In this document: positions 11,295-22,639 of the stretch, one piece after another
Numbering within the stretch: the first letter of the stretch is position 1
Layout of the letters: every line of letters starts with the position of its first letter
Assembly: GCA_026075535.2 (NCBI GenBank)
Contig: AP026540.1
Coordinates: 3,968,001-4,032,000 of the forward strand
Direction of reading: 5' to 3'
DNA: 64,000 nt
Origin: Tricholoma matsutake
Lineage: Eukaryota; Basidiomycota; Agaricomycetes; Agaricales; Tricholomataceae
The notes under the pieces: generated by a model
What the model was told of the DNA's origin: nothing
Seen by the model: only the letters and a program-made list of their open reading frames with translations
The model's database searches: none
Position numbers and translations under genes: made by a program

Positions 11295-12225
11295 TGTTAG
11301 GAAACAGCCCCATTACTTAATAAAATTTCATTTCATTTTATTATGTCAAATTATGCTACATTATGCTGAATTACACTACACTTTGATAGTATGAGAATTT
11401 TATTTCGCACACATCAATATGTACGTGCATGTACATGTGTGTCAGTAACAACAATGTACAATATATGTAACATAGTATATAAACCTTAAATATACACCTA
11501 TGGGACCCCAGTTGTGTTCTCTTAGGTATTCCACCTACACTTGTGGTGCAAAACACCTTTCTCAACCAACTCATCTATTGCATCAAAACCATCAATTCTG
11601 TAAGGGGAACCCTCAATGAGCACTCATGAACCCCTAAAAACCTCTATGAAGTTCATGAACATTCTCAGACAAACTTTGAACCCTTTGAACTGTCTTTGAA
11701 CTCTTCAAACTCCTTGAACATTCTTCAAACAATCTTCAAACTCTTCAAACTCCTTGAACATTCTTTGAACAACTTTGAACTGCTTTGAACTGCTCCATCC
11801 CTCACCTATGACCACACCCATACTTCGACAATGCTGCAGAAGTCTTGGGATGACTTTCGAATGCATTAGGATGAAGTGGGATGACCTTCTGATGTGCCCC
11901 TGGCAGTGCTCACTTCCTTAGTCCCACTTCCACATGGAGACTGAATTATTTTACTTCATCACATGGTTCTGGGTATATAGTTAGCACCCTCTGCAGGGAA
12001 ACACCTTAGACTTTTCTCTTTGGTTTTCCCTTGCAAGGTGTGTAGATATTTCTTTGTTCCATTAGTTTATCTAACACTTTGGTTTTCCCTTGCAAGTATC
12101 GAGCTCAGGCTCTGATCGTAAGGTTGCCCTTACAAATTACCCCATCACATGCATGCATTCTGCTCCCTTCTTGTAGAGAGAATCTGCATGGTCTTAGCTA
12201 GCAGATAGTGGGTGTCACCCTAACA
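11295..12225. repeat. Solo LTR of family C inside the RT gene (with a nested LTR)
   Basis: Starts TGTTAGGAAACAGCCCC, ends GTGTCACCCTAACA, and is flanked by the duplication TTCTT (11290-11294 and 12226-12230). It separates the FFFVK and KKDGS parts of the reverse transcriptase. The LTR itself is about 395 bp; the rest is the nested LTR at 11599-12134. A fragment of the same family, without the nested insert, lies at 60440-60627 and shows the empty site. Confidence 0.9.
11599..12134. repeat. Solo LTR of family B nested in LTR family C (536 bp)
   Basis: Starts TGTAAGGGGAACCC, ends GGTTGCCCTTACA, with flanking AATTC / AATTA (four of five bases equal). Comparison with the empty homologous site near 60535 supports the boundaries. 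The interior has many TTTGAAC-type repeats (11640-11790) and GGTTTTCCCTTGCAAG repeats near the end. Confidence 0.85.
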
Positions 12226-13060
12226 TTCTTGACAAAGAAAAAGGAAGAGGCCATGGGTGACTTTATGGTTGAATACCTCCAGAGGCCAGGTGCTCATCAA
12301 TGAACTGGTCAAGCTGTCACTGTTCTTCAGGAGAGAGAGGATAGACATTGCAGGATGAAGGGGTTGCACCAGGGGTGAGTTCAATTGCATGATCCCATGG
12401 CTTGTGTGCAGGGAGAGAGTTGAATGATTCCTTGGAGAACACATCCCCGAACTCATGGAGATGAGGAAGCAGGTAATCAGTAGAGGATTTAGCAGCATTG
12501 TTTTTGTGGAAGGCCTCAGCAAGGCATTGGGATATGTTCAATGTAACACACACCTCATGCGATGGATGAATCACAGTGTAGAAGATCCAATCACCTTCCT
12601 CCACTTCCTCTGGCTCCTCCTTGTCATCATCTGAGTCTGGCATCAGATCAGGAACCCCCTCTAACTCCACCTCAGGCACAGGCAGGGGTCCAGCATGACA
12701 CTTCCGAGTGCATTGTACTGAGGCCCTTTGTCCATGGTGTTCTTGTCTGGCTTCTGTGAAACAAGTGCAACAGTGGGATGGACACCAGCTCATTGTAACC
12801 TACCTGGTACACCAGTTGACCTCTGGGTTATGGTCTCGAAGCCATGGATAGCCCAAGATCACCTTCTGCTTCCCTAACTGAGTGACAGCAAAAAGGGCAC
12901 ACTCACTATGATCTTTGTAACAGAGGACCAGGTCTACAACCTCTTGGATGGCACCAGCTTTGTTTGGGGACCCATCCACATTATAAACAGGTATTGGATG
13001 CAAGAGTGAGCGAGTATTCAGGTGATGTTGTTGTGCAAAGTGGGTGTTAAGGGCAAAGCC
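12226..13060 (-). pseudogene. Gypsy pol: end of protease and start of RT
   Basis: On the minus strand, 13050-12800 encodes the distal half of the retroviral-type aspartic protease (PIPVYNVDGSPNKAGAI and LGKQKVILGYPWLRDHNPEV). 12793-12317 carries the linker and the start of RT, with FGDVFSKESFNSLPAHKPWD and AIELTPGA. The DQFIDEHLASG and WPLPFFFVK motifs follow down to 12226. The family-C solo LTR then interrupts RT. The protease and RT read in different frames with stops, so the product is not made. Confidence 0.85.
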
Positions 13061-13735
13061 TCAACTACTTGATCTAGTCGATGTTGTCCAACAAGGTGCT
13101 TCCTCATTGAGTTGTTTGGTACTAGTCTTACTCAGAGTGTCCAACATAAGATGATAGTACACCTCTAGCAGGGCTTCTGTGTAGAGTCATCTGGGTTCAC
13201 ACACTAAGGGGCTTCCTTAGTGGTTTTGAGTGAGTTCACGTACTAAGGGGATTCCATAGTAGTTTTGAATGAGCTTGCAAGTTAAGGCTGTAGATTGCCT
13301 AGATCTAAACTAAGGACATCCCTACTATGAGTTGCAGTACTTATACTACAAGGGAGGTCCTTATTGTCCAATTGGAAAGATAGATGGGTATCAAGTAAGA
13401 ATAGAAACAATAGGCCTCATGCCTAGCATGAGGCATCTGATGTCACGGATCCGATGTCAAGGATCCGATGTCAATCATGAGAGTCTGATGTCATGGACCT
13501 CATGTCAAGGGGCTGTCGTATCACAGCATGTGTGGGAATGAGTTTGGGTGCATGGAGTCACCATGCGTCAAGGGTGCCTTCCATGGGAAGGGGATCAAAT
13601 GCATGCAGTCAGCATGCATCGTATGTGTGTCTGTTGTCAAGGACATGCCCTAGGCATGAATCAGGTAGTGCCTCCTGTCTGGAGGGGATCATCGGGTCAG
13701 TTGGGTTCCATGAGTTACAAGGAAAATTGTAACAT
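13061..13735. other. Unassigned repeat-like insert, possibly another LTR
   Basis: This sequence sits between two overlapping copies of the Gypsy protease region (12981-13050 and 14868-14940), so it is foreign to the Gypsy gene. From about 13081 it reads TGTTGTCC and it ends near 13733 with TGTAACA, which would suit an LTR, but I find no target duplication. Inside are several GATGTCA repeats (13438-13510) and GGATCCGATGTC twice. No coding function seen. Confidence 0.35.
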
Positions 13736-14016
13736 TACCCCCCTGCTATGGTCGAAAGTTCCACACTTCGACCTAAATCTTTGTCTCTCCTCCACAGCCT
13801 GATCAGGTATGGTCTGGATATGTGGGTGGGTCAGGATTGAGGGGTGCAGTGGAGGAATAATTTGTGTCCAAACTCAGACCATGATTGAATTTTTCTAGTT
13901 TGTGCTGCCCTAGGCAGTGGTGTCAAGGAGTCGGTGGTGTCATTGGAAGGGGGGTTCAGTGAGGGGCATTGCAGGATGGAGAATTCAATGTCTGGAATCG
14001 GGGGTTCAGGGAGTAC
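13736..14016. other. Unassigned sequence left of element A
   Basis: About 280 bp with no gene recognised. It starts TTACCCCCCTGC and contains a small CGAAAGTTCCACACTTCG hairpin near 13752. Confidence 0.3.
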
Positions 14017-14867
14017 TTTACACTCCCCCACCTATTCCGGTTGGATTCCGGTTTGTCCGGCCGGAATTTCCGGAATTTCTGGAATCCGGTGGAATTTTTT
14101 TTGTATGTAGTTTTCCCTATGCAGCACAATTCCGGTCGGAATAAGGATCCAATTTACAGCCGGAATCCCTGGAATCTGACCAGACTCATCACAACCGGAA
14201 TAACAGGAATAACCAGACTAACCGGAATAACCAGAATGCACGTGCTTTCCCAAATAAAAGTTCAACACACATCAAGAATTGAACACTCGACCTTGGGTCT
14301 GCATACATAACAGCATGCTTAACCACTGAGCTACCAAGCAATTATTCTTGGGCATACATTTAATACTTTTATTACCCAACCAAGGTACGTAGTTAATCAC
14401 AGCCATTAACGGAATAATTAATAAGTATGCATACACATGACACGTGACATGTGACTGCCAGCTCACAACCACCACCACCACTGTCGCCAACGCCGCCTCC
14501 TCCTCCTCTGCACTCTACCACCACCACTGCGTGCACACCCACCACCTCCATTCCCATGCCCAATGCCACCATCACCACCACCTTCAAACGAGCCGACTGG
14601 ATGGAATGCGGACCCAAACGACGCAGATCACATCGTTTGGGGCCTAAGTATGTTTTTTTTTCATTTGCTTCTTGTTTTTTCATACTAACTAACTTGTTTC
14701 ATTTGTTTTATAGGTTCTACTCGACTGCCAGACATAACATGGGCCCAAACGACGTGATTGGACAGAACACAGGCCCAAACGATGCAGATCGCGTTGTTTG
14801 GGCCCTAAGTAAGGTTTTTTTTGTTTGCTTTTTGTTTTTATAAACTAACTAACCTTTTTTTTTCCAC
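14017..14867. mobile_element. TTTAC-ended non-autonomous element A (one end only)
   Basis: Begins TTTACACTCCCCCACCTATT, the terminus type also seen at 19727 and, diverged, at 24949. Next comes a block of about a dozen CCGGAAT / GGAATAACC short repeats, then a tRNA-like module on the minus strand (14268-14337). Two GGCCCAAACGA hairpins follow (14611-14643, 14771-14805), each followed by an intron-like block. The right terminus is absent: the element stops abruptly against Gypsy protease sequence at 14868. Confidence 0.6.
14268..14337 (-). other. tRNA-like module in element A
   Basis: On the minus strand it reads TGGTAGCTCAGTGGTTAAGC (good A box and D arm). After about 30 bp comes GTGTTCAATTC, a B-box/T-arm match. 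Stems elsewhere are incomplete, so I take it as a tRNA-derived pol III promoter module (SINE-like), not a functional tRNA. Confidence 0.6.
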
Positions 14868-16721
14868 ATTATAAACAGGTATCGGACACAAGAGTGAGCG
14901 AGTATTCAGGCGATGTTGTTGTGCGAGATGGGCATCAATGAAGAGACCAGTTGCACCAGAGTCCAGGAGCGCAGAGACACTGAGTATCTGTCCAGTGTTG
15001 GTAGTCTGTAGTTCGATTGCTAGGTTTGAGGAATGTGTAGAGGGAGTGGATGCTGTTGGACTAAGTACTTCAAACTACATAGTCATGACAGTGTGATTTT
15101 GGAACTTACCAATTAGTTACAATGTTTGTTTACTTGTTTGTAGTTCTTTACATGCTTGTTTCAAGTCCGATACAAGCATGGAAATCTATCAACTGAGCTC
15201 TGCATGGTCCCACCACAAGTCATTTCAATAGATGCAACAATATATTTGCATGGTAGTTTACACTCCCATGATCTAATTTTGGGGTGTGGAGCAGAGGGAG
15301 AGATGGGAAGAGCAGGTATGTCTTCAGCCAACTTTGAAGGGTCAGAGAGGGGAACAGTCATGGAAATAGATTCATTCTCTGGGGATTCAACTAAATAAAC
15401 TTCAAAGTGGTTATGGACAGGCAGTGAGGGCATATGATTCACTCGCTGCAAATAGAAAAATCCTGCTCCTCTACAACTTCTGACTTGATTTCCTCTGCAA
15501 CCTGATCCTTCACTTCCTCAACATCTACAAGCACCAACAAGTCTTGCAGGAGTTCATCTCACCCCTCGGGGGTGAGCATGTGGATATCCTGATGGTGAGG
15601 ACACGCTCCAGCCCTGTGCCCAGTTTCCCCACAGCAGTAGCAGAGATCCAACCTACATGCATGGCTGTGGGCTGCATCAACATCCATTGGTACTGGGACA
15701 TTGATGGCTGGTGTGGGAGTCTGATGAACAGGAATGGGGTTAGGGCGGGGAGGGGTTCGATGAAGGTGTAGGGTGCGTGAGTGGTAGTTGGAGCATGGAA
15801 TGCAGCATTATATGCCGCATTTGTGAGTCAGTTCTCATCACAGAGTGAAGCAGCTTCATACCAAGCATAGATATCATCATCTGCTGGGCACCCTTCCAAC
15901 ATCTGTGCAATCTGGTCCTGAATTTCTCGATTGAGGCCCCGTCAGAACTTCACCACCACTGGTAGTCCACTCCCATATCCTGCCATGTCCACCAGATCCT
16001 TAAACTCGTTGATATAATCATCCACAGATCGATGTGCCTGGTGGTAAGAGGATAACTCAAGTCGTGTCACTGCTCAATGGCGCTCATTGAGGGGGCAAAA
16101 GTGGTGTACAAACTCAGCTTGGAAGTCACCCCAAGTGGAGAAAGGTAGGGAACCGAGTTCTTTAGTTTGATGCAGAATACAGTCCACGTAGAGATAAGCG
16201 CATTCAGACTTCATGTATGTGAAGGCCCAATAAATTTTTGCAGCCTCATCAATGAATTGATGTGACTGGAGACTGATGTATAACTCACAGGAATTAAGGA
16301 ATGCACGTCCCTGCACACGTGCACCATTAAATTCAGCGGGGGGAGACGGTTTGATCTGGGCACGCTCATTAGTGGGCGCGTTTGGCAGTACATCATTATT
16401 GGGTGCACTTGGAGTTGCAATGGGGGGTATGTTGGTCATAGGGTTAGTCTGGAGGGTCCTGACAAAGTTTTCGATTGTAGATTTAAGTGAATTGATTTTC
16501 GCACGTATTCCAGAAATGTCGCTTTCAAGTGCATCGAGGCGCTCTGATGCATCCATGTCACTAGGGGGTGCGTTTGGCGAAAATGGCAGCGCAGTAAAGG
16601 CGGGACTGTCTGGAACAGTGTGTAGGGAGTCTGTGGAGCTTTGGGAAGCATCATCCACTCTGTACCTGCCTATCTTGGGCAGTGCATTCACGATTTTGGG
16701 CCTTAGGGGAGAGTTTTCTAC
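14868..16721 (-). pseudogene. Gypsy gag and protease N-terminal half (copy 1)
   Basis: On the minus strand after the 5' LTR: the gag coding region (about 16700-15780) includes a coiled-coil-like MDASERLDALESDISGIRA stretch. It also has the capsid-type segment with STWGDFQAEFVHHFCPLNERH and the MLEGCPADDD segment. A zinc knuckle CYCCGETGHRAGAC (CX2CX4HX4C) follows at about 15650-15605. The gag-pro linker (15451-15161) has SMTVPLSDPSKLAEDIPALP. The protease begins at about 15060, with its active site DSGATG near 14962, and runs to 14868, where element A abuts. Stops and a frame change near 16080 show decay. A second gag lies at 21171-22203. Confidence 0.8.
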
Positions 16722-17144
16722 TATAAGGGCAACCTCAGCCTCTAGCAAAGGGAAATCCAAAGTTAAAATTATGCTACATATTACAGGACTTGGGGGTGCA
16801 CCTAGCAAAAGGAAATCCGAAGAGAAAACTCTAAGGATCCCTTTGCTGATGCCCAGTATTTGTGAAGATGACAAAAATCAAATAATAACCTAAAAATAGA
16901 AAAGGCAGAGATAGGTGGATCAAGGCCGCCGAATGACATCATACCATGGGGTAGATGTCGGAAAGGTGCTCCGCCTCTAAATATAAAACTGTCAACATGC
17001 ACAAACATGATAGAGAGGGAAATTAGTAATAAAATCCGAAAAAATCATAGAAAATGAAGAATAGAAGGAAATAAAGTGAGGAAAAATATAGAATGAATGT
17101 AAAAAATAGGAGAAACACACAGAGCACCCCCTAGCCCCCTTACA
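16722..17144 (-). repeat. LTR copy L3 (5' LTR of the gag copy 1 unit)
   Basis: The minus strand reads TGTAAGGGGGCTAGG to GGTTGCCCTTATA and continues directly into gag, which fixes this as the 5' LTR orientation. Its outer flank GTCAG does not match the CATAT beside L1, so this LTR is not the outer end of the original insertion, or a rearrangement happened here. Confidence 0.85.
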
Positions 17145-18793
17145 GTCAGGCCCAGAAACTGAACCGATGACAGGCTAGATGGAGCATCTACCTGTCACAG
17201 TTTGACCTGAAGCTACAACATGTACCAGGATCACAGATGGTACAATCTGATGCCCTATCGAGGAGAGCAGATCATATAGCCAAAGAAGACACCGATAACA
17301 AGGACAAGACCATCCTCACCAATGAACTATTCATGAAAACAATTGATGCTGAACTCCAGGGAGCCCTGGTCTCAGCAATAATGAAGGACAACCTTGTAAA
17401 TGATGCTTTACAAGCCCTGAAGAACAATGGAACTCCCCCAATCAAGTCTGCATTGGAGGACTGGAAATTTGAAGACAGCCTGCTCTTTTTCAAAGACAGG
17501 TGCTATGTGCCACAGGACGAAACCCTCTGCCGAGCGATGATATGGAAATACCATGACAGCATCATGACAGGGCACCCTGGACAATGGCAAATGATCAAAC
17601 TGATCTGAGGAGACTACTGGTGGCCAGGAATGGCCAACTTCATAAAGAAATACATCGAAGGCTGCGCAAAGTGCCAGCAAATGAAGATCAACACCCACCC
17701 GATGACCCCACCCCTGACACCGATATCATCTGATGCCAGCAGACCATTCGAGCTGGTAATGACAGATTTCATTATGGACCTGCCTGTAATAAATGGATTT
17801 GACTCAATCATGGTCGTGGTAGACCATGGTCTTATGAAGGGGGTAATTTTTATCCCTTGTGCAAAGATGATCGAGGCACTTGGCGCCACAGATCTTTACC
17901 TGCGCCATGTATACACAAGATTTGGGCTCCCCAGAAGAATCATCTCAGACAGAGACCCTCGATTCACATCCAAACTCTTCCGAGAACTTGGACGACTGCT
18001 TGGAATCAAGCTATCCATGAGCACTGCCTATCACCCCCAGACCGATGGAGAAATGGAGTGAGTAAACCAAGAGCTAGAGGTTTACCTCTGCATGTTCTGT
18101 TTGAACAAACCAGAAGATTGGGAGTGTTATCTCCCAACAGCAGAATTTGCACATAACCAGAAGATGCACTCCACAGTAAAACATTCGCCATTTTACTTGA
18201 TGATGGGATATCAACCATGCGCTATCCCCACCCCTTATGAAAAGACGAACGTGCTGGCCACCAAACAGAGAATCCAAGAACTTCTCTCTGCAAGAAGGGA
18301 AGCTCTTGCTGCACACGAACTGGCCAGACAGGCTATGGCCACCCAAACGAAAGGGCGATACGAACTGTTCAAAATTGGAGAGCAAGTATGGCTTGACTCC
18401 AAGAGCCTGAAAATTGGCTACCCAACGAGAAAATTGGCGCCAAAACGAGAAGGGCCCTTCATGATTGAAGATGCCCTGTCGAGAATGACATACCAACTGA
18501 AACTGCCACCGAGATGGAAGATCCACCCAGTCTTCCATGCAGCTTTACTCACATGATACCATGAGAACGACACTCATGGGCAAAACTTCCTGACTCCACC
18601 ACCTGACCTTGTGGAAGGAGAAAATGAATACGAGGTGGAAGCAATCATCGCACACAAGAAGCACAGCAAGACATGCTGTTACCTCATAAAATGGGTTGAC
18701 TACCCGACATCCAAAAACACATGGGAACCCGAATCGAGCCTGAAGAATGCCCCCAAGATCCTGATGGCATATAAGAAGAGGTACAACCTCTGA
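17145..18793 (+). pseudogene. Second Gypsy pol, plus strand: RNase H tail, integrase, chromodomain
   Basis: Opens in mid-RNase H (RRQARW-like, LYLSQFDLKLQHVPGSQMVQ near 17165-17250). The integrase has HX4HX(n)CX2C (HDSIMTGHPG, CAKCQQ) and the catalytic acids in MTDFIMDLP and [10 protein letters not shown], then AYHPQTDGE at 18028-18054. The C-terminus has FKIGEQVWLDSKSLK. A chromodomain at 18640-18790 contains YLIKWVDYPTSKNTWEPES. Internal stops are TGA at 17606, 18059 and 18554. The first two stand where the family has Arg (DYWWPG and VNQELE contexts), as expected from CGA to TGA. Otherwise the frame is remarkably open. The family differs from the minus-strand element beside it. It is truncated at its 5' side against L3. 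Confidence 0.85.
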
Positions 18794-18842
18794 CAAAAAC
18801 CCAAAACCCCCCCCTTTTTCCCACTACAACACTCCTGAAAAG

Positions 18843-19726
18843 ATGCCTGCCAAACGATGATTCACCCAAGAATACCTTTGAGACCAATCGAACACTGACA
18901 TCCTTCATGTTCACCTCACCCACGACCCACCGAAATACCATCTTGCCAGGATGTGCTTTTACTATGCAAGCACAATCGAACAGATGGAACAAAACCTAGA
19001 AGAAGCAATGAATGATGCAGATGCCCTGGGGATCGAACAGACGATCTAGGAGATGATTGCACTGCAATCAGACAGACCAAGAATAGCTGAGGAGAGACCT
19101 CACACCCCCTTAGATCGGCACAGATGGCCACTGACCTTGCTCTCGCCATTCAGCGAGCAGAACAACAGAGACAAACAACGAGCTCCCTCTGGAGGCTCCT
19201 CCCATTCTACGAAGAACCCAAAGATCATGCCTAGGGCACCCGAAGTAATTGACCTGACCACTCCCAAACATGAACCACAAACCACCCAACCACCTTGGTC
19301 CCCTCCACACATGAGACATGCCAGATGTTTCATCTGCCAACAGATAGGCCACTTCAGCCTGATTTGCCAGCAATATGTTTGCAAGTACTGCAAACAATGA
19401 GGCCCTGGACACTATAGGATGAATTGCCCAGAGAAACCTCGGAAAGATTGAGAGACCGATCAAAGAGAAGCCAAGCAGAGACAGCAGCTCTTCTTTGACT
19501 CAGGATACAATGATTTTGATGATGATGCGATGGGAAACATGACAGGAGAACCATATGGAAGGATTTAAGAGGCAGAGCTCAAGACAATGGCATGACAAGA
19601 CAGACCCATGCTCACAGGAATTACAATCCTTGCCATCGTTGTTGGCATGACCCTGGCTGCGGCGGCAGCCCTAACCTTCACATTTTGCCTCTACACCATC
19701 TTCCGAACAGGACCTGAACCCTGTAA
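18843..19726 (+). pseudogene. Accessory 3' ORF of the second Gypsy: CCHC knuckles and a membrane segment
   Basis: Begins MPAK just after the chromodomain stop. About 50-75 residues in there is an acidic ARMCFYYASTIEQMEQNLEE region. A proline/serine-rich stretch leads to two zinc knuckles in tandem, CFICQQIGHFSLIC and CKYCKQ-GPGHYRMNC (19327-19440). Near the end a hydrophobic segment of about 25 residues (LAIVVGMTLAAAAALTFTF) looks like a transmembrane helix. Several stops are present, some TGA in Arg context. I recall this ORF type downstream of pol in agaric Gypsy elements but know no function. A nucleic-acid-binding protein with a membrane anchor is the literal reading; an env-like role is speculation. 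Its end is cut by element B. Confidence 0.55.
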
Positions 19727-20587
19727 TTTACCCTCCCCCACCTATTCCAGTTGGAGTCCAGTTATTCTGGTTGGAGTCCAGTTATTCCAGTTGGAGTCCA
19801 GTTATTCCAGTCAGAGTCCAGTTAGTCAGAGTCCAGTTATTCCAGTCAGAGTCCAGTTATTCCAATTGGAGTCCAGTTATTCCAGTTATTCCAACCAGAT
19901 TCTGGTTACTCTAGATCCTCAACTTAGAGTATATACCCTAATGGATAGTCAAATTTCAAGTCTTAAGTTGTCAAAGTGCCTACAAAATATATTTGTGCAG
20001 AGTAAGGATTGAACTCAAGACATCTTGATTAGAGTGATCACATGACAAACCAAACATGTGTGCTTAACCAGTTGAGCCACAGGAGAATTATTAGATAGTA
20101 ATATAATGTTTATTCATGACACTCTAATTTTTTTTGGAGTAGTGAAAGATCAAATTTTTTTAATTAATCACATCCCTCACATTGAATGCGAGGGAGTGGG
20201 GATGATTGTGATTACATAGATAAACAAAAAATCCTCCCTCTCACAAGATGCAAGAGGGAGTTTTATTTATATACATAAAAAGCTAACCCCTCGCGCCGAA
20301 TGCGAGGGGAGGTAAAAACATGAAGAAAAAAATCCCTCCCCCACGCAAAATGGGGGAGGGGGGGCACAATACTAATAAATAATTAAAAAATCCCTCCCCA
20401 CACAAAGTGCGGGGGAGGGGGAGGGGATGCGACCCCGCCATTGTCTGTCCTTCCACCCACAATCCACCCCATGAGCAGTTGCTCATGAGGCTGGGGGTAG
20501 GTGGCTTGTCATCATTGTCATTCCACCCACAATCCACCCCATGAGCAGTTGCTCGTGAGGCTGGGGGTGGGTGGTGCGTTGTGACAG
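19727..20587. mobile_element. TTTAC-ended non-autonomous element B (one end only)
   Basis: Starts TTTACCCTCCCCCACCTATT, like element A, followed by many GTCCAGTTATTCCAGTTGGA-type short repeats (19740-19895). It shares with element C a diverged 80-bp block and a minus-strand tRNA-like module (20003-20090). Further on are G-rich hairpins such as CCCTCGCGCCGAATGCGAGG and two CCATGAGCAGTTGCTC palindromes (about 20468 and 20539). The right terminus is missing; protease sequence starts at 20588. Confidence 0.6.
20003..20090 (-). other. tRNA-like module in element B
   Basis: On the minus strand it reads TGTGGCTCAACTGGTTAAGC (A box, D arm) and, about 45 bp later, TTGAGTTCAATCC (B box, T arm). The same module occurs in element C at 25165-25250. 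The D arm and B box are kept while the anticodon region is not tRNA-like. Confidence 0.6.
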
Positions 20588-21110
20588 ATACTCGGTGTCT
20601 CTGCACTCCTGGACTCTGGTGCAACTGGTCTCTTCATCAATGCCCATCTTGCACAACAACATCCCCTAAATACTCACTCACTCTTGTGTCTGATACCTGT
20701 TTATAATGTGGATGGGTCCCCAAACAAAGCTGGTGCCATCTGAGAGGTTGTAGACCTAGTCCTCCATTACAAAGATCATAGTGAGCATGCCCTTTGTGCT
20801 GTCACTCAACTAGGAAAGCAAAAGGTGATTTTGGGCTATCCATGGCTTCGAGACCATAACCCAGAGGTCGACTGGCATCCCAGGGAGGCTACCATGAGCC
20901 GGTGTCCATCCTGCTGTGGTACTTGTTTCACAGAAGTCAGGCAAGAACATCGTGGACAAAGGGCCTCGATATGACATACTCAGAAGTGTCATGCCAGACC
21001 CCTGCCTATACCTGAAGTGGAGTTAGAAGGGGTTCCTGATCTGATGCCGGACTCGGATGATGATGAGGAGGAGCCAGAGGAAGTGGATGAAGGTGATCAG
21101 ATCCTCTATA
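20588..21110 (+). pseudogene. Gypsy protease fragment (plus-strand copy)
   Basis: Encodes VSALLDSGATGLFINAHL, with the aspartic protease active site DSGATG, then PVYNVDGSPNKAGAI, LGKQKVILGYPWLRDHNPEV and the acidic GVPDLMPDSDDDEEEPEEV linker. It is a plus-strand copy of the region found on the minus strand at 14868-15060 and 12500-13003. It ends at about 21110, where an inverted integrase scrap and then inverted gag follow. Confidence 0.8.
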
Positions 21111-21165
21111 TCCTGGTTGACTCACTCAGTCTGGCCGTCAGTTTGTGGGTGATAGGTGGTGGAAG
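21111..21165 (-). pseudogene. Scrap of Gypsy integrase between inverted gene pieces
   Basis: About 50 bp around TTGACTCACTCAGTCTGGCC match the integrase strand at 9409-9450 (QTDGQTERVNQ region on the minus strand). It lies exactly where plus-strand protease sequence changes to minus-strand gag, marking a rearrangement junction. Confidence 0.55.
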
Positions 21166-21170
21166 CAAGG

Positions 21171-22203
21171 ATGGGACATTGATGGCTGGTGTGGGAGTCT
21201 GATGAACAGGAATGGGGTTATGGTGGGGAAGGGTTCGATTGAAGGTGTAGGGTGCATGAGTGGTAGTTGGAGCACAGATTGCAGCATTAAACACCGCATT
21301 TGTGAGTCGGTTCTTGTCACAGAGTGAAGCAGCTTCATACCAAGCATAGATATCATTGTCTGCCAGGTGCCCTTCCAACATCTGTGCAATCTGGTCCTGA
21401 GTTTCTCAATTGAGGCCCTGTCGGAACTTCACCACCACTGGTAGCCCACTCCCATATCCTGCCATGTCCACCAAATCCTTAAACTCTTTGATAGTATAAT
21501 TGTCTATGGATCGATGTGCCTGGTGGTAAGAGAATGACTTGAGCCATGTCACTGCTCAGTGGTGCTTGTTGAGGGGACAAAAGTGGCATACAAACTCTGC
21601 TCGAAAGTCACCCCAAGTGGAGAAAGATAGAGAACCGAGCTCTTTAGTTTGGTGCAGAATATGGTCCACGTAGAGATAGGCGTGTTCAGATTTCATGTAT
21701 GTGAAAGCCCAATAAATTTTTGCAGCCTCATCAACAAATTGATGTGACTAGAGACTGATGCACAACTAACAGGAATTAAGGAATGCATACCCCTGCACAC
21801 GTGCACCATTAAATTCGGCGGGGGGAGATGGTTTGATCTGGGTGCGCTCCTTAGTGGGCGTGTTTGGCAGCACGTTGTTGTTGGGCATGCTTGGAGTCGC
21901 AATGGGGGGAATATTGGTCATAGAGTTAGTCTGGAGGGTCCTGATTAAGTTTTTGATCATGGATTTAAGCAAATTTATTTGTGTGCATATTCCAGTAACA
22001 TTGCTTTCAAGCACGTCGAGGTGCTCTGATGTGTCCATGTTGCTAGGGGGTGTGTTTGGTGAAAATGGCAGTGCACTAAAGGCAGGACTGTCAGAAACAG
22101 TGTGTAGGGAGTCTATGGAGCTTTGGGAAGCATTGTCCACTCTGTACCTGCCTATCTTGGGCAGCACATTCATGATTTTGGGCCTTAGGAGAGAGTTTCC
22201 TAC
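21171..22203 (-). pseudogene. Gypsy gag, copy 2
   Basis: A diverged duplicate of the gag at 15700-16721, read from LTR L4 downward. It starts with KIMNVLPKIGRYRVDNASQS, has a coiled-coil-like MDTSEHLDVLESNVTGI stretch and the AEFNGARVQGYAFLNSC capsid segment, and ends near MLEGHLADNDIYAWYEAAS. It has a stop (TAG near 21750), and CpG sites of copy 1 are often TpG or CpA here. It lacks the zinc knuckle found in copy 1. Confidence 0.75.
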
Positions 22204-22639
22204 TATAAGGGCAACCTCAGCCTCTAGCAAAGGGAAATCCAAAGTTAAAATTATACTACATATTACAGGGATTGGGGGCACACCTAGTAAAGGGAAATCT
22301 GAAGAGAAAACTCTAAGGATCCCTTTGCCAATGCCCAGTATATGTGAAGATGGCAAAAATCAAATAATGATCTAAAAATACAAAAGGCAGAGAAAGGCAG
22401 ATCAAGGCTGCTGAATGACATCAGACCAAGGGGTAGATGTCGGAAGGGGTGCTCTGCCTCTAAATATAGAACTGTCAACATGCACAAATGTGATAGAAAG
22501 GGAAATTAGTAATAAAATCCAGAAAAATCATAGAAAATGAAGAATAGAAGGAAATGAAGTGAGGAAAGATATAGAACAAACATAAAAAATAGGAGAAACA
22601 CACAGGGCACCCCCCTGAGTCCCCCCTAGTCCCCTTACA
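22204..22639 (-). repeat. LTR copy L4 (5' LTR of gag copy 2)
   Basis: The minus strand reads TGTAAGGGGACTAGG to GGTTGCCCTTATA and continues into gag copy 2. It abuts the partial LTR L5 directly, as if its element had inserted in or recombined with L5. Confidence 0.85.

Noticed and set aside
16276..16893. A 205-codon plus-strand ORF
   Set aside because: It is the reverse complement of Gypsy gag and LTR L3. The minus strand carries the recognisable protein.
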